From positions 1 to 25,957 of the IMG/VR virus record IMGVR_UViG_3300027784_000038: a DNA stretch of 25,957 nucleotides; one strand, 5' to 3'. The DNA is from a virus. The translations under genes and the position numbers were made by a program. Each line of letters opens with the position of its first letter. Positions within the stretch are counted from its first letter, which is position 1. The notes beneath the pieces were generated by a model. The model made no database searches, was not told the origin of the DNA, and worked only from the letters and a program-made list of their open reading frames with translations. This document shows, in pieces, positions 1 to 6,687 of this stretch.

Positions 1-48
1 GGAAATTACCGATTTATTTATGTAAAAACCTAAAAAGGAGAGATAAAA

Positions 49-426
49 ATGTTGAAAATAATAATAACTAATGTAGATGTAGATGGTGAAGAAAATAAAG
101 TTAATGTAGATTTGGCAGGTACTACTTTTAATCTAGGTAAACACACAGTTAAGCAGGATAGTGACGAAAATACATTTCAAATTGTGCCTAGAAATAATGT
201 TAAAAGTATATTGGATTTTTATGAAGAAAAATTTAGTGAAAAAATGGAAGAAGATGAAGATAATGTAAAGGAACAATTACAGAACTATTTTACCATGAAA
301 TTGCTGTCCGAATTGGGAATAGAAGAATATCCCCTGAAAGTTGAAAAAGTAGGGGATGATTACACTGTTGAGGGGATTAAAGAGGATATAGAATTTGAAG
401 TATTTGAAGTAACAGAAGATGAATAA
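49..426 (+). CDS. Small acidic protein of unknown function
   Basis: A 125-residue protein that I do not recognise. The start is an ATG preceded by AAAAAGGAGAG at a normal distance. It is strongly acidic, with Glu/Asp-rich stretches around residues 60-72 and at the C-terminus, and has no cysteines, signal peptide or membrane segment. Alternating charged and hydrophobic residues suggest a soluble mixed alpha/beta fold. It heads a run of six small genes that ends at the terminator at 1741, so it is probably co-transcribed with them from a promoter outside the window. Function unknown; the reading frame itself is well supported by the ribosome binding site and the tight spacing to the next gene. 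Confidence 0.75.
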   Translation: MLKIIITNVDVDGEENKVNVDLAGTTFNLGKHTVKQDSDENTFQIVPRNNVKSILDFYEEKFSEKMEEDEDNVKEQLQNYFTMKLLSELGIEEYPLKVEKVGDDYTVEGIKEDIEFEVFEVTEDE

Positions 427-456
427 TCCAAATAAAAATCAGAAAGGGGAATAACA

Positions 457-714
457 ATGAAAGAAATGGATAAGCTGTGGAGCAAATTTAAGGAATTAGG
501 TGATTATGACACAAAGTTATTGAAGGAAGGTAAAATATCACCTGAAGAGCATGGTAAATTATGCTCACTAACAGATGAAATTAGTGAGCAAGTCGGGATT
601 ATATTGGAAAAACAAACTGACTTATCTAATTTGTCTGATTTAGTTGATAGATTGGAAAGGGCAGTTGAAAAACTGGAGAACATTCAGATTATTATTCAGG
701 GGGGTAATCAATGA
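457..714 (+). CDS. Small coiled-coil protein of unknown function
   Basis: An 85-residue protein starting at ATG after AAAGGGGAATAAC. The C-terminal half (about residues 42-80) has a heptad-like spacing of Leu and Ile between charged residues, so a coiled coil is likely. One cysteine, no membrane segment. The stop overlaps the ATG of the next gene (ATGA at 711-714), which indicates translational coupling. No family is recognised. Confidence 0.7.
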   Translation: MKEMDKLWSKFKELGDYDTKLLKEGKISPEEHGKLCSLTDEISEQVGIILEKQTDLSNLSDLVDRLERAVEKLENIQIIIQGGNQ

Positions 715-890
715 ACAGGACTTTAATTAAACTCCATAAAAAAGCTAGCATAGTTAATAATAAGAAGAAGTATCAAGGGTTAAAATTCAGTACTGTTTTG
801 GATATAATGCTTGAAGGATGGGATATGGCATGTCAGGATTTTGAAAAACCAGAAATGGGTATAAAAGAAAGGGGAATAAATAATGCATAG
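711..890 (+). CDS. Small basic protein of unknown function
   Basis: A 59-residue reading frame. Its ATG overlaps the previous stop (ATGA) and is preceded by GGGGGG at 699-704. The N-terminal third is Lys/Arg-rich. The middle carries LKFSTVLDIMLEGWDMA, which resembles LRYNIIESLIIEGWDLL in the protein encoded at 1225-1737, so the two may share a short helical domain ending in EGWD. It overlaps the next gene by 8 bases. Function unknown. Confidence 0.6.
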   Translation: MNRTLIKLHKKASIVNNKKKYQGLKFSTVLDIMLEGWDMACQDFEKPEMGIKERGINNA

Positions 891-1062
891 TGAATTGGAA
901 AAGGGATTTGTCAGTAAAGGTGTTATGTGTCCGAAAGATGAACAATTTGTAACTAATACTAAATGTAGAGATTGTAAGTATATGAAACATGAGGGACTCT
1001 ATAATATCTTTTGCAAATATAAATACTCAAATTCGGGGAAAATAAAGAATGATAGAAAATAA
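883..1062 (+). CDS. Small cysteine-rich (probable zinc-binding) protein
   Basis: A 59-residue frame whose ATG sits 8 bases after AAAGGGG, a very good ribosome binding site, and which overlaps the previous gene. It has four cysteines arranged C-x11-CxxC-x11-C (CPKDEQF...CRDC...C), a spacing compatible with one zinc site. The ends are charged. Similar small Cys-rich proteins are common in phage early regions, but I cannot name a family. Zinc binding is inferred from spacing only. Confidence 0.6.
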   Translation: MHSELEKGFVSKGVMCPKDEQFVTNTKCRDCKYMKHEGLYNIFCKYKYSNSGKIKNDRK

Positions 1063-1081
1063 CTCAAATTGGAAGGTCAAG

Positions 1082-1228
1082 ATGACTATTAAAACGACTG
1101 CTGATAGATGTCCTCATAATTGTGGGGATATGTGTTTTAGTGACAAGACTTCTGTTAATGGTAGTCCAGTTAAATGTAAAAAAGATATATGTCCTTATTT
1201 AATGAAAAAACAGGGGGTTTTAAAATGA
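1082..1228 (+). CDS. Very small cysteine-rich protein
   Basis: A 48-residue frame starting at ATG after GGAAGG at 1071-1076. It has five cysteines: CPHNCGDMC near the N-terminus, then C and CPYL near residues 32-38. This resembles a small zinc ribbon or knuckle. The TGA stop overlaps the ATG of the next gene (1225-1228), which fits the coupling seen through this cluster. Function unknown. Confidence 0.55.
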   Translation: MTIKTTADRCPHNCGDMCFSDKTSVNGSPVKCKKDICPYLMKKQGVLK

Positions 1229-1737
1229 AAAATCATGAGGATTATATGAGATTGATACAGCAGACAGCAACAGAATTGAGTAACAAAGAAAAATTCAAAG
1301 CATTAAGATACAACATTATTGAGTCACTGATAATTGAAGGTTGGGATTTGCTAGATGGACAGCTTCATCAAGAAGAACAAGAGAGGATAGAAGAACTACC
1401 TTTTAGAGAGGGGTTAATTGAAAAATTAAAAGGCAGGCAGATTTTTGTTACTGCCGGATGGTTGGAAAAGAATGACCCAGATATGTTAGATGTAATTGAA
1501 AATACAGACTATTGGCAATCAAAGTATGGACACGATAGACAAGCAATTCAACTAGCAATTTATTTTGAATCTGATGATATTGGTTATAAAGTATGCAGTG
1601 TTGAATCCTCTGAAAGTATTACAGACATATCTGATTATCTCTGGAGAGAAAGTTATGAAGTCTGGCTGACAGAGGATTTGGCATTATATTACAATGGATA
1701 TAGAAATAAAGACCCATTATCCAAAGAATTAACTTAA
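1225..1737 (+). CDS. Phage protein of unknown function, 170 aa
   Basis: The start is placed at ATG 1225. It follows GGGGG at a suitable distance and overlaps the previous stop in an ATGA arrangement. An in-frame ATG at 1189 lies inside the previous gene without a ribosome binding site. The N-terminal 60 residues are helical and contain LIIEGWDLL, like the EGWD motif at 711-890. The C-terminal half is rich in Trp and Tyr. No catalytic motif or membrane segment is seen. It is the last gene of the first cluster and is followed directly by a strong terminator. Confidence 0.7.
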   Translation: MKNHEDYMRLIQQTATELSNKEKFKALRYNIIESLIIEGWDLLDGQLHQEEQERIEELPFREGLIEKLKGRQIFVTAGWLEKNDPDMLDVIENTDYWQSKYGHDRQAIQLAIYFESDDIGYKVCSVESSESITDISDYLWRESYEVWLTEDLALYYNGYRNKDPLSKELT

Positions 1738-1740
1738 AAA

Positions 1741-1784
1741 AAAATGAAGCCGGGTATGAGTCCCTTCATATCCGGCTTCATTTT
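1741..1784 (+). terminator. Rho-independent terminator after the first gene cluster
   Basis: A long hairpin begins 3 bases after the stop at 1737. AAAATGAAGCCGG on the left pairs with CCGGCTTCATTTT on the right, and the stem extends inward through TATGA/TTCATA with one G-T wobble, leaving a loop around TCCC. The right arm ends in TTTT. Flanking A and T runs could make it work in both orientations. Its right arm is also part of the conserved promoter block at 1761-1833. Confidence 0.85.
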
Positions 1785-1804
1785 ATACTAGTTTACTGTG
1801 TTTT

Positions 1805-1833
1805 TTGACTTTTACTTAAAAATATGATATAAT
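1805..1833 (+). promoter_or_regulatory. Sigma70/SigA-type promoter with extended -10, upstream of SNF2 gene
   Basis: TTGACT (1805-1810), a 17-base spacer, then TATAAT (1828-1833), with TG one base upstream of the -10 (TGATATAAT), so an extended -10 as well. It lies between the terminator and the SNF2 helicase gene and would start transcription about 50 bases before that ATG. The sequence from 1761 to 1833 recurs at 25488-25560 with identical spacing, so it is a repeated promoter cassette. Confidence 0.85.
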
Positions 1834-1893
1834 GGTATTAGAAGGTAGAAGAATGACCAAAATTAATAAAAAACAGGAAGGGGAATAAGAGAA

Positions 1894-3990
1894 ATGACAA
1901 CAATGAAAGTATATGAAGCAGTTGAAGTTCTGTTGTCCCGGTGTGACGGAGCAGTGTCACAAGACGGGATGGGATTCAATAAGTTTGACAGAAATAAAGT
2001 AGATAGATATGTAAGATATGAGAAAAATTATCAGAATGAACAAGTTTTGAAGGAAGTTTGCGAAAAATACAAAAATCAGCTAGGGATTGAAAAACTAGAG
2101 ACTGAATTTGAAAAACCAAAATATGATGTTATTGTTCAAGAAAGCAGTGGAGAACTGGTTGTGAAATTCGATTATAACAAAGAAATAATTAACAGGGTTA
2201 AAAAAGTCAAAGGGAGAAGGTATAACCCCAAAGACAAAAACTGGTACATTCCTATTAATCAACTTCCAAAACTAAAAATTGAATTGAAAGATTTTAAAGT
2301 AAAATATGATTTTGAGGAATCAGAATTAAATGAAAAAAATGGTAGAAGAATCGAATTAAATTCCGAAAAAATCTACATTTATTTTGAATATAATGAGGAC
2401 ATTCTAGACAATATCCGGTCACTACCAGATAGAAGATGGAATAAACAAGCAAAAAGGTGGGAAGCAGGTATAAATCTTCCCAACTTAAATCAAATTTTGA
2501 AAATTGCTGAAGAATATGATTTCTCTGTTGACCAGAGAGTTTTTGAGAAAAAGCAGGAACTTGAAAATATTCTGGAAAAATCAAAAGCTGTTGAAAATGG
2601 AGAACAAATAGAAATTGAAGGTTTAAATCCTAATTTGGAACTCAAACCTTTTCAAAAAGCTGGAGTACAGTATGCAACCCAAAAGAAGAAATTGTTCATT
2701 GCAGATGAAGTAGGATTGGGGAAAACTCCCCAATCAATAGCGACAATCCACAAAGATAAATCTTATCCAACTTTAGTGGTTTGTCCAGCATTTCTGAAGT
2801 ATAATTGGGAAAAAGAGTATAAAAAATGGATAGAGGAAGATTTAGATATTTGTATAATTGATGGTCGGGATAATGAAGAAATCCCAACTGATTGTGATGT
2901 ATATATTATCAATTATATGATTATCCATCACAATTTGAACTTATTATTATCCCTCAATTTGAAATCTTTGATTATAGATGAATCTCATTATATAAAGAAC
3001 CATAAAGCTAAAAGAACCAAAGCAATACAAAAAATTGCAGACAAAAAGGATTTTGAATATATCCTGTTATTGTCTGCAACTCCCCTCAAGAACAGACCTA
3101 AAGAATTAATTTCCCAACTTAATGTTTTAGGGAAATTAGAAGGTTTAGGTGGATTTTGGGGATTTGCTAACAGGTATTGTATTCAACAGACAGAATGGGG
3201 TCAGGATTTTGATGGAGCAAAGAATATGAAAGAACTCCATAATAGACTCCGAACTGAAGGATTTATTCGTAGACAAAAAGAACAGGTAATGAAAGAACTT
3301 CCACCAGTCAATAGGGCTTCAATTCCTGTTGAGATTGATAATAGAGAAACTTATAAACAAGCTGAAAGAGATATTATCCGGTGGATTAGAGAAAATGTTG
3401 GTACAAAAGAAGCACTTCGGGCAATGAAAGCAGAAATGATTGTTCGGTTAGGAAAGTTGAGAAGGTTATCTGCAGAAGGAAAACTCTCTTCAGTAGAAAA
3501 ATGGGTTTCTAATTTTCTGGAATCCAGTGAGGAAAAAGTTATCGTATTTGCACACCACAAGAGCATAACAGAAAAATTAGCTGAAAAATTTGATGCACTT
3601 AAAATAACAGGAAACACTACTGCTGAAGAGAAAAATAAAGCAGTTGAAGAATTTCAAAATAATCCAGAAAAAAGATTAATAGTGATTTCCCTACAGGCTG
3701 GTAGTGAGGGGCTAACCCTCACTAAAGCTAAAAATATTGTATTCGTAGAATATGGTTGGACTCCTACTGAACACAATCAGGCAGAGGGAAGAGCATATGG
3801 TCGATTAAATGATGCTCATGGTATTAATTCATATTACTTTACAGGTGTCGACACTATAGATGAATACATTTTAGATATGATTGAAAGTAAAAGAGAAGTA
3901 GTCAACAAAACATTAGATGGGGAACTAGTTGACTCTGAAAAAATTAGAGATAATATAGTGGATGAAGTAATTGATAATTTAATTAAATAG
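1894..3990 (+). CDS. SNF2-family DNA helicase/translocase with two HARP-like repeats
   Basis: A 698-residue superfamily 2 ATPase. Two similar repeats precede the motor, at about residues 55-115 and 130-205. Each has a strand followed by (R)RYNPKDKNWYIP or RRWNKQAKRWEAG, the pattern of the HARP domain found in annealing helicases such as SMARCAL1. The motor shows motif I DEVGLGKT, motif II DESH, motif III LLSATPLKN and motif VI QAEGRAYGRL, so both RecA-like lobes look intact. In the family, ATP hydrolysis drives movement on double-stranded DNA or rewinding of forks. A role in fork remodelling or recombination during phage replication is inferred. It has its own strong promoter (1805-1833). The ribosome binding site GGAAGGGG supports ATG 1894. 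Confidence 0.93.
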   Translation: MTTMKVYEAVEVLLSRCDGAVSQDGMGFNKFDRNKVDRYVRYEKNYQNEQVLKEVCEKYKNQLGIEKLETEFEKPKYDVIVQESSGELVVKFDYNKEIINRVKKVKGRRYNPKDKNWYIPINQLPKLKIELKDFKVKYDFEESELNEKNGRRIELNSEKIYIYFEYNEDILDNIRSLPDRRWNKQAKRWEAGINLPNLNQILKIAEEYDFSVDQRVFEKKQELENILEKSKAVENGEQIEIEGLNPNLELKPFQKAGVQYATQKKKLFIADEVGLGKTPQSIATIHKDKSYPTLVVCPAFLKYNWEKEYKKWIEEDLDICIIDGRDNEEIPTDCDVYIINYMIIHHNLNLLLSLNLKSLIIDESHYIKNHKAKRTKAIQKIADKKDFEYILLLSATPLKNRPKELISQLNVLGKLEGLGGFWGFANRYCIQQTEWGQDFDGAKNMKELHNRLRTEGFIRRQKEQVMKELPPVNRASIPVEIDNRETYKQAERDIIRWIRENVGTKEALRAMKAEMIVRLGKLRRLSAEGKLSSVEKWVSNFLESSEEKVIVFAHHKSITEKLAEKFDALKITGNTTAEEKNKAVEEFQNNPEKRLIVISLQAGSEGLTLTKAKNIVFVEYGWTPTEHNQAEGRAYGRLNDAHGINSYYFTGVDTIDEYILDMIESKREVVNKTLDGELVDSEKIRDNIVDEVIDNLIK

Positions 3991-4025
3991 TTGAAAAAAC
4001 TGAAGTAAATGCTGTATATTATAAT
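3991..4025 (+). promoter_or_regulatory. Phage promoter-like motif, copy 1
   Basis: Directly after the SNF2 stop codon: TTGAAA (3991-3996), 18 bases, TATATT (4015-4020), within TGCTGTATATTATAATG. The same TGCTGTATATTAT occurs at 11089 and 18036, each time with a TTGA(T/A)A box 18 bases before TATATT and at the front of a new gene group. It is not a textbook SigA site: the spacer is long and the TG lies directly against the -10. TATAAT at 4020-4025 is an alternative -10. Promoter function is inferred from position and recurrence. Confidence 0.6.
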
Positions 4026-4050
4026 GCAGAAAGGGTGGTAGATATGAAAT

Positions 4051-4077
4051 TGGGGGAGAAAATCCCCCACTTTTTTC
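4051..4077 (+). terminator. Terminator hairpin in the leader of the 4109 gene (possible attenuator)
   Basis: TGGGGGA (4051-4057), loop GAAAA, TCCCCCA (4063-4069), then C and TTTTTTCTT: a compact intrinsic terminator. It sits only about 25-30 bases downstream of the promoter-like motif at 3991-4025 and before the next gene, so most transcripts from that motif would end after about 45-50 bases unless read-through is controlled. A 13-codon frame (4044-4085, ATG with AAAGGGTGG ahead of it) runs through the hairpin. A very similar hairpin lies at 11838-11857. It may alternatively just end the SNF2 transcript. Confidence 0.7.
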
Positions 4078-4108
4078 TTACATAATTTTCAAGAAAGGGG
4101 GGAGAAAT

Positions 4109-4516
4109 TTGGAGAATATTCAAGCAGTAAATATCTCTGACACTGATTACATAAAAGAATTAGCATTTAAATATCAAGACCTTAATCAGAAAAAACAAGA
4201 ATACGATAAACAAAGGAAAGAAGTCAGGGATGTGATAAAAAACACAATGTCCGAAAAGGGCATAAAGGAATTTGATGATAGTGAAATAAATATCAAAATC
4301 ATTGAAAATGAAAGGAAAAAAGTTGATGAAGAAGCACTACTGGAGATTATTGAAAAACACAATTTAGATGCAGTTAAGACTGCTCCTGATTTGACAAAAT
4401 TGGAGAAAATTGTGGAATCGGGTGAACTATCACAGGATGTAATACAGGAAATTTCTGATTGTATTAAAGTCACAAAGTATGAATATATTAAGACCAAAGA
4501 AAAAGGGGATGATTAA
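4109..4516 (+). CDS. Coiled-coil phage protein of unknown function, 135 aa
   Basis: The start is TTG 4109, 4 bases after the run GGGGGGAG. No ATG lies near the front of the frame. Residues about 14-50 are a charged Gln/Lys/Glu-rich helix typical of a coiled coil, followed by an alpha/beta segment. The protein has many lysines and glutamates, one cysteine and no membrane segment. Many phages carry a short coiled-coil protein of this type near the replication genes, but no family can be named. It ends just before the ATG of the next gene (TAAATG). Confidence 0.72.
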   Translation: MENIQAVNISDTDYIKELAFKYQDLNQKKQEYDKQRKEVRDVIKNTMSEKGIKEFDDSEINIKIIENERKKVDEEALLEIIEKHNLDAVKTAPDLTKLEKIVESGELSQDVIQEISDCIKVTKYEYIKTKEKGDD

Positions 4517-4729
4517 ATGGGTAATGATAGAACTAGATTATTATTGATGAATACCAGAACTAAACAGGTTCATCTAGCTTACCCAGATAAGGAAGGGTTA
4601 GAAGATTTAAACAGAGAAGATGCTTCAAATTATGAATCTGTCTGTTTTAGATTTAAACCTAATCAGAAAAATGGAAAACTATTTTATGGAACTTTTAAAG
4701 ATGTTACCTGTGACCACTGCAGAGGATAA
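4517..4729 (+). CDS. Small protein of unknown function, 70 aa
   Basis: ATG directly follows the previous stop, with AAAAGGGGAT as the ribosome binding site. The protein has a strand-rich N-terminus (RTRLLLMNTRTKQVHLAY) and ends in CDHC, with one further Cys near residue 43. This could form a metal site or a redox pair. No relatives recognised. Confidence 0.65.
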   Translation: MGNDRTRLLLMNTRTKQVHLAYPDKEGLEDLNREDASNYESVCFRFKPNQKNGKLFYGTFKDVTCDHCRG

Positions 4730-4741
4730 GGGGGAATACTA

Positions 4742-4963
4742 ATGGCAAAAATAAAAGAATTTAAATATGGCAGGGGTTTTTCTACTGAATTAGATGGAAC
4801 ATGGCATAAATTTTACTCTGAAATAAGTAAAGAATTGGATGAAGAGGATGATTTTGAAAAAGTTAAAGAAGAAACAATGGCAGAAGTTGACAGTTTATTA
4901 GGAGAAAAAGTTACCAATTTATTTGAATCCAAAAAAGCTATGGATGAAAAAACGAAAAAATAA
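4742..4963 (+). CDS. Small charged protein of unknown function, 73 aa
   Basis: ATG after AAGGGGGAATACT. The N-terminus IKEFKYGRGFSTELDGTWHKF looks like a short beta domain and is followed by an acidic helix (EELDEEDDFEKVKEE). Phage-encoded proteins starting with a KYGRGxS pattern and followed by an acidic helix are familiar to me from phages of Gram-positive bacteria, but their role is not established. It is the last gene before the terminator at 4982. Confidence 0.65.
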   Translation: MAKIKEFKYGRGFSTELDGTWHKFYSEISKELDEEDDFEKVKEETMAEVDSLLGEKVTNLFESKKAMDEKTKK

Positions 4964-4981
4964 TGTGTTTTTTCTCTCCTT

Positions 4982-5028
4982 CCCCTTAATATCACCTGCT
5001 ATCTTTGTTGATATTAAGGGGTTTATCC
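4982..5028 (+). terminator. Stem-loop terminator after 4963
   Basis: CCCCTTAATATCA (4982-4994) pairs perfectly with TGATATTAAGGGG (5009-5021) over 13 bases with a 14-base loop, followed by TTTATCCCTT, a weak T-rich tail. It closes the 4109-4963 group. Because the tail is weak it could be a regulatory hairpin rather than an efficient terminator. Confidence 0.65.
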
Positions 5029-5031
5029 CTT

Positions 5032-5052
5032 ACTATAAAATCATTTTATAGT
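5032..5052. repeat. Perfect 21-base palindrome
   Basis: ACTATAAAAT (5032-5041), a central C, ATTTTATAGT (5043-5052): a perfect inverted repeat with a one-base centre. The loop is too small for a good RNA hairpin, so a dimeric protein-binding site (operator or origin element) is the likelier reading. It lies 4-11 bases after the 4982 terminator, in the gene-free region before the replication initiator gene. Confidence 0.6.
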
Positions 5053-5231
5053 GCTTTATTCTACTAAAGTCCTTCTAATGTATGATATTACAGCAATTAT
5101 CCCGGTTTTTCACCTAAAGCCAGCCTCTCTTTATATATAAACCTTTATTTATTTTTAAATAATGAAAGAATGATAATAATAGACAGAGAGAAAATTTTGG
5201 TAAAACTTTATAAAAGAAGGGAGTGGAGTAT

Positions 5232-5996
5232 TTGTTTAGTAAAGAATTTCAGGAAGAACCCCTCTCACTAATTCTTTTAATATATTTATATGAAAACTCC
5301 AACAGTCCGATTGAATTTAGCTATAAACAGATTGAATCAGATTTGAATATTAGTAAGTATAAGCAGAAAAAGGCATTAGAATTTCTTCAAAATAAAAATA
5401 TGTTGAATATACATAGAGAATTTAGCAGACAAAACAAAACTTGTTTAGCAGAAGTGAATTTAGATAATCCATTAGTCAAAGGAGTGGTAGGGAACTTGAA
5501 AAAACAAGGGGAATTAATAACAGGATTAACCAGAGAGGATTTGACTAGAGAATTAGATGATAACCCTTTATTAACTTATCCCTTCAAGATTAGTGGGAAT
5601 AAAGGAAGAACTATTATGGATTATGGTATGCAGAAGTACATAAAAGCATTTTTTGGGAAGATTAGTTGGGATAAGGTAACATATCGGGATTTAGCTTGTG
5701 TATTAGCAATGTCAGCAGGGAAAAGACATAAAGATATGTTTTTCTACCAGTTGAAAAAAGCTAATTGGGCTGGAAAGATTATAAAAAAGTATTTCAATCA
5801 TATTGAAAAAAGACATTTTTTATCTGTTGCAGTGGAATTTGTAAAAGAGTACGAAAAGAGTTATGATGATGGTCAGGGTCTTAATTGGAACTACATAGAT
5901 AAACACACACAACATAGAAAAAAACTTTTGACAAAAGCAGAAAAGAATGTTATACTAGATGAAAGACAAAAAATAGGTCAGGTACTATGGGAGTGA
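5232..5996 (+). CDS. Putative replication initiator (replisome organizer-like, winged helix N-terminus)
   Basis: The start is placed at TTG 5232, 8 bases after AAGGGAG (5217-5223). The in-frame GTG at 5223 overlaps that ribosome binding site. The 254-residue protein begins with a winged-helix-like segment (about residues 8-75: a leader helix, then FSYKQIESDLNISKYKQKKAL as the HTH). A basic C-terminal half is rich in Lys, Phe and Tyr. It sits immediately before the helicase loader and helicase genes, the usual place for phage initiators (O- or DnaD-like organizers). The function is inferred from the HTH and context. No close family is recognised in the C-terminal part. Confidence 0.55.
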   Translation: MFSKEFQEEPLSLILLIYLYENSNSPIEFSYKQIESDLNISKYKQKKALEFLQNKNMLNIHREFSRQNKTCLAEVNLDNPLVKGVVGNLKKQGELITGLTREDLTRELDDNPLLTYPFKISGNKGRTIMDYGMQKYIKAFFGKISWDKVTYRDLACVLAMSAGKRHKDMFFYQLKKANWAGKIIKKYFNHIEKRHFLSVAVEFVKEYEKSYDDGQGLNWNYIDKHTQHRKKLLTKAEKNVILDERQKIGQVLWE

Positions 5997-6000
5997 TGTC

Positions 6001-6687
6001 ATGGAATATATTGAAAATTGTTGGGCTAAAAGTTATTGTAATTCTTACATGACAGATAACTGTAACAAAAACTGTTTAGGATATCAACAGTTAAAATTTC
6101 TTTATAAAACCAGTGGGATTCCAAAGAAGTATCAGCATCTACATAATTTAGATTTACAGAAATCAGATAAAGGTATTCAAAGTACATTAGAAAATTTTCG
6201 GGACAACATAGTTGAAAATGTGGAAAAGGGCAAAGGAGTTATAATGGTTAGTCAAAATAAGGGGAATGGGAAAACTAGTTGGGCTTGTATTTTTCTTAAT
6301 TCATATTTTCGGGAAATTGCTTTGACCAATAATTTAAGAGTTAGAGGAAAGTTCATCTCTGTTCCTGATTTTCTGCAGGGATTGAGGGATGATTTTGATA
6401 AAGAGCAGAAAGAAATGAATAAGATAAAAAAACATATCAGGGAAGCAGATATTGTTGTGTGGGATGATATTGGAGTAGAGACTCCCACAAAATGGGTTCG
6501 TGAAACATTATATAACTTTATTAATTACAGAATCAGTAATGAAATGACACAGATTTATACATCTAACAGAACAGTTTCGGAACTTGAAAATATTTTAGGA
6601 GAGAGAATTTTCTCCAGAATAAGAGGGCAATGTCTGGGAGTCATTTTTTCCGGGAAGGACATGAGAATTAGGGGGGATAGACATTGA
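6001..6687 (+). CDS. DnaC/DnaI-like helicase loader ATPase
   Basis: A 228-residue AAA+ protein. The Walker A is QNKGNGKT (residues 85-92; the usual first Gly is replaced by Gln), Walker B is IVVWDD (151-156), sensor 1 is in YTSNRT (about 186-191), and an arginine-finger segment ERIFSRIRG follows. This is the layout of DnaC/DnaI loaders, which place the replicative helicase on single-stranded DNA. The N-terminal 25 residues carry C7, C13, C21 and C25, a possible zinc site like that of DnaI-type N-terminal domains. It lies between the initiator and DnaB genes and overlaps the dnaB start by 4 bases. Confidence 0.88.
   Translation: MEYIENCWAKSYCNSYMTDNCNKNCLGYQQLKFLYKTSGIPKKYQHLHNLDLQKSDKGIQSTLENFRDNIVENVEKGKGVIMVSQNKGNGKTSWACIFLNSYFREIALTNNLRVRGKFISVPDFLQGLRDDFDKEQKEMNKIKKHIREADIVVWDDIGVETPTKWVRETLYNFINYRISNEMTQIYTSNRTVSELENILGERIFSRIRGQCLGVIFSGKDMRIRGDRH

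Larger units (their letters stand above)
4964..5231. other. Gene-free region ahead of the replication initiator; candidate origin or control region
   Basis: About 270 bases without a supported gene. In order it contains the terminator (4982), the palindrome (5032-5052), two similar sequences TCTACTAAAGTCC (5060-5072) and TCACCTAAAGCCA (5110-5122), and a very AT-rich stretch from about 5131 to 5180 including TTATATATAAA. A possible -10 (GATAAT or TAATAAT near 5172) has no convincing -35. Phage origins often lie beside or inside the initiator gene, which here starts at 5232. The origin reading is inference. Confidence 0.4.

Noticed and set aside
5100-5110. DnaA box in ATTATCCCGG
   Set aside because: It shares only TTATCC with the consensus TTATCCACA, and no second copy is nearby.
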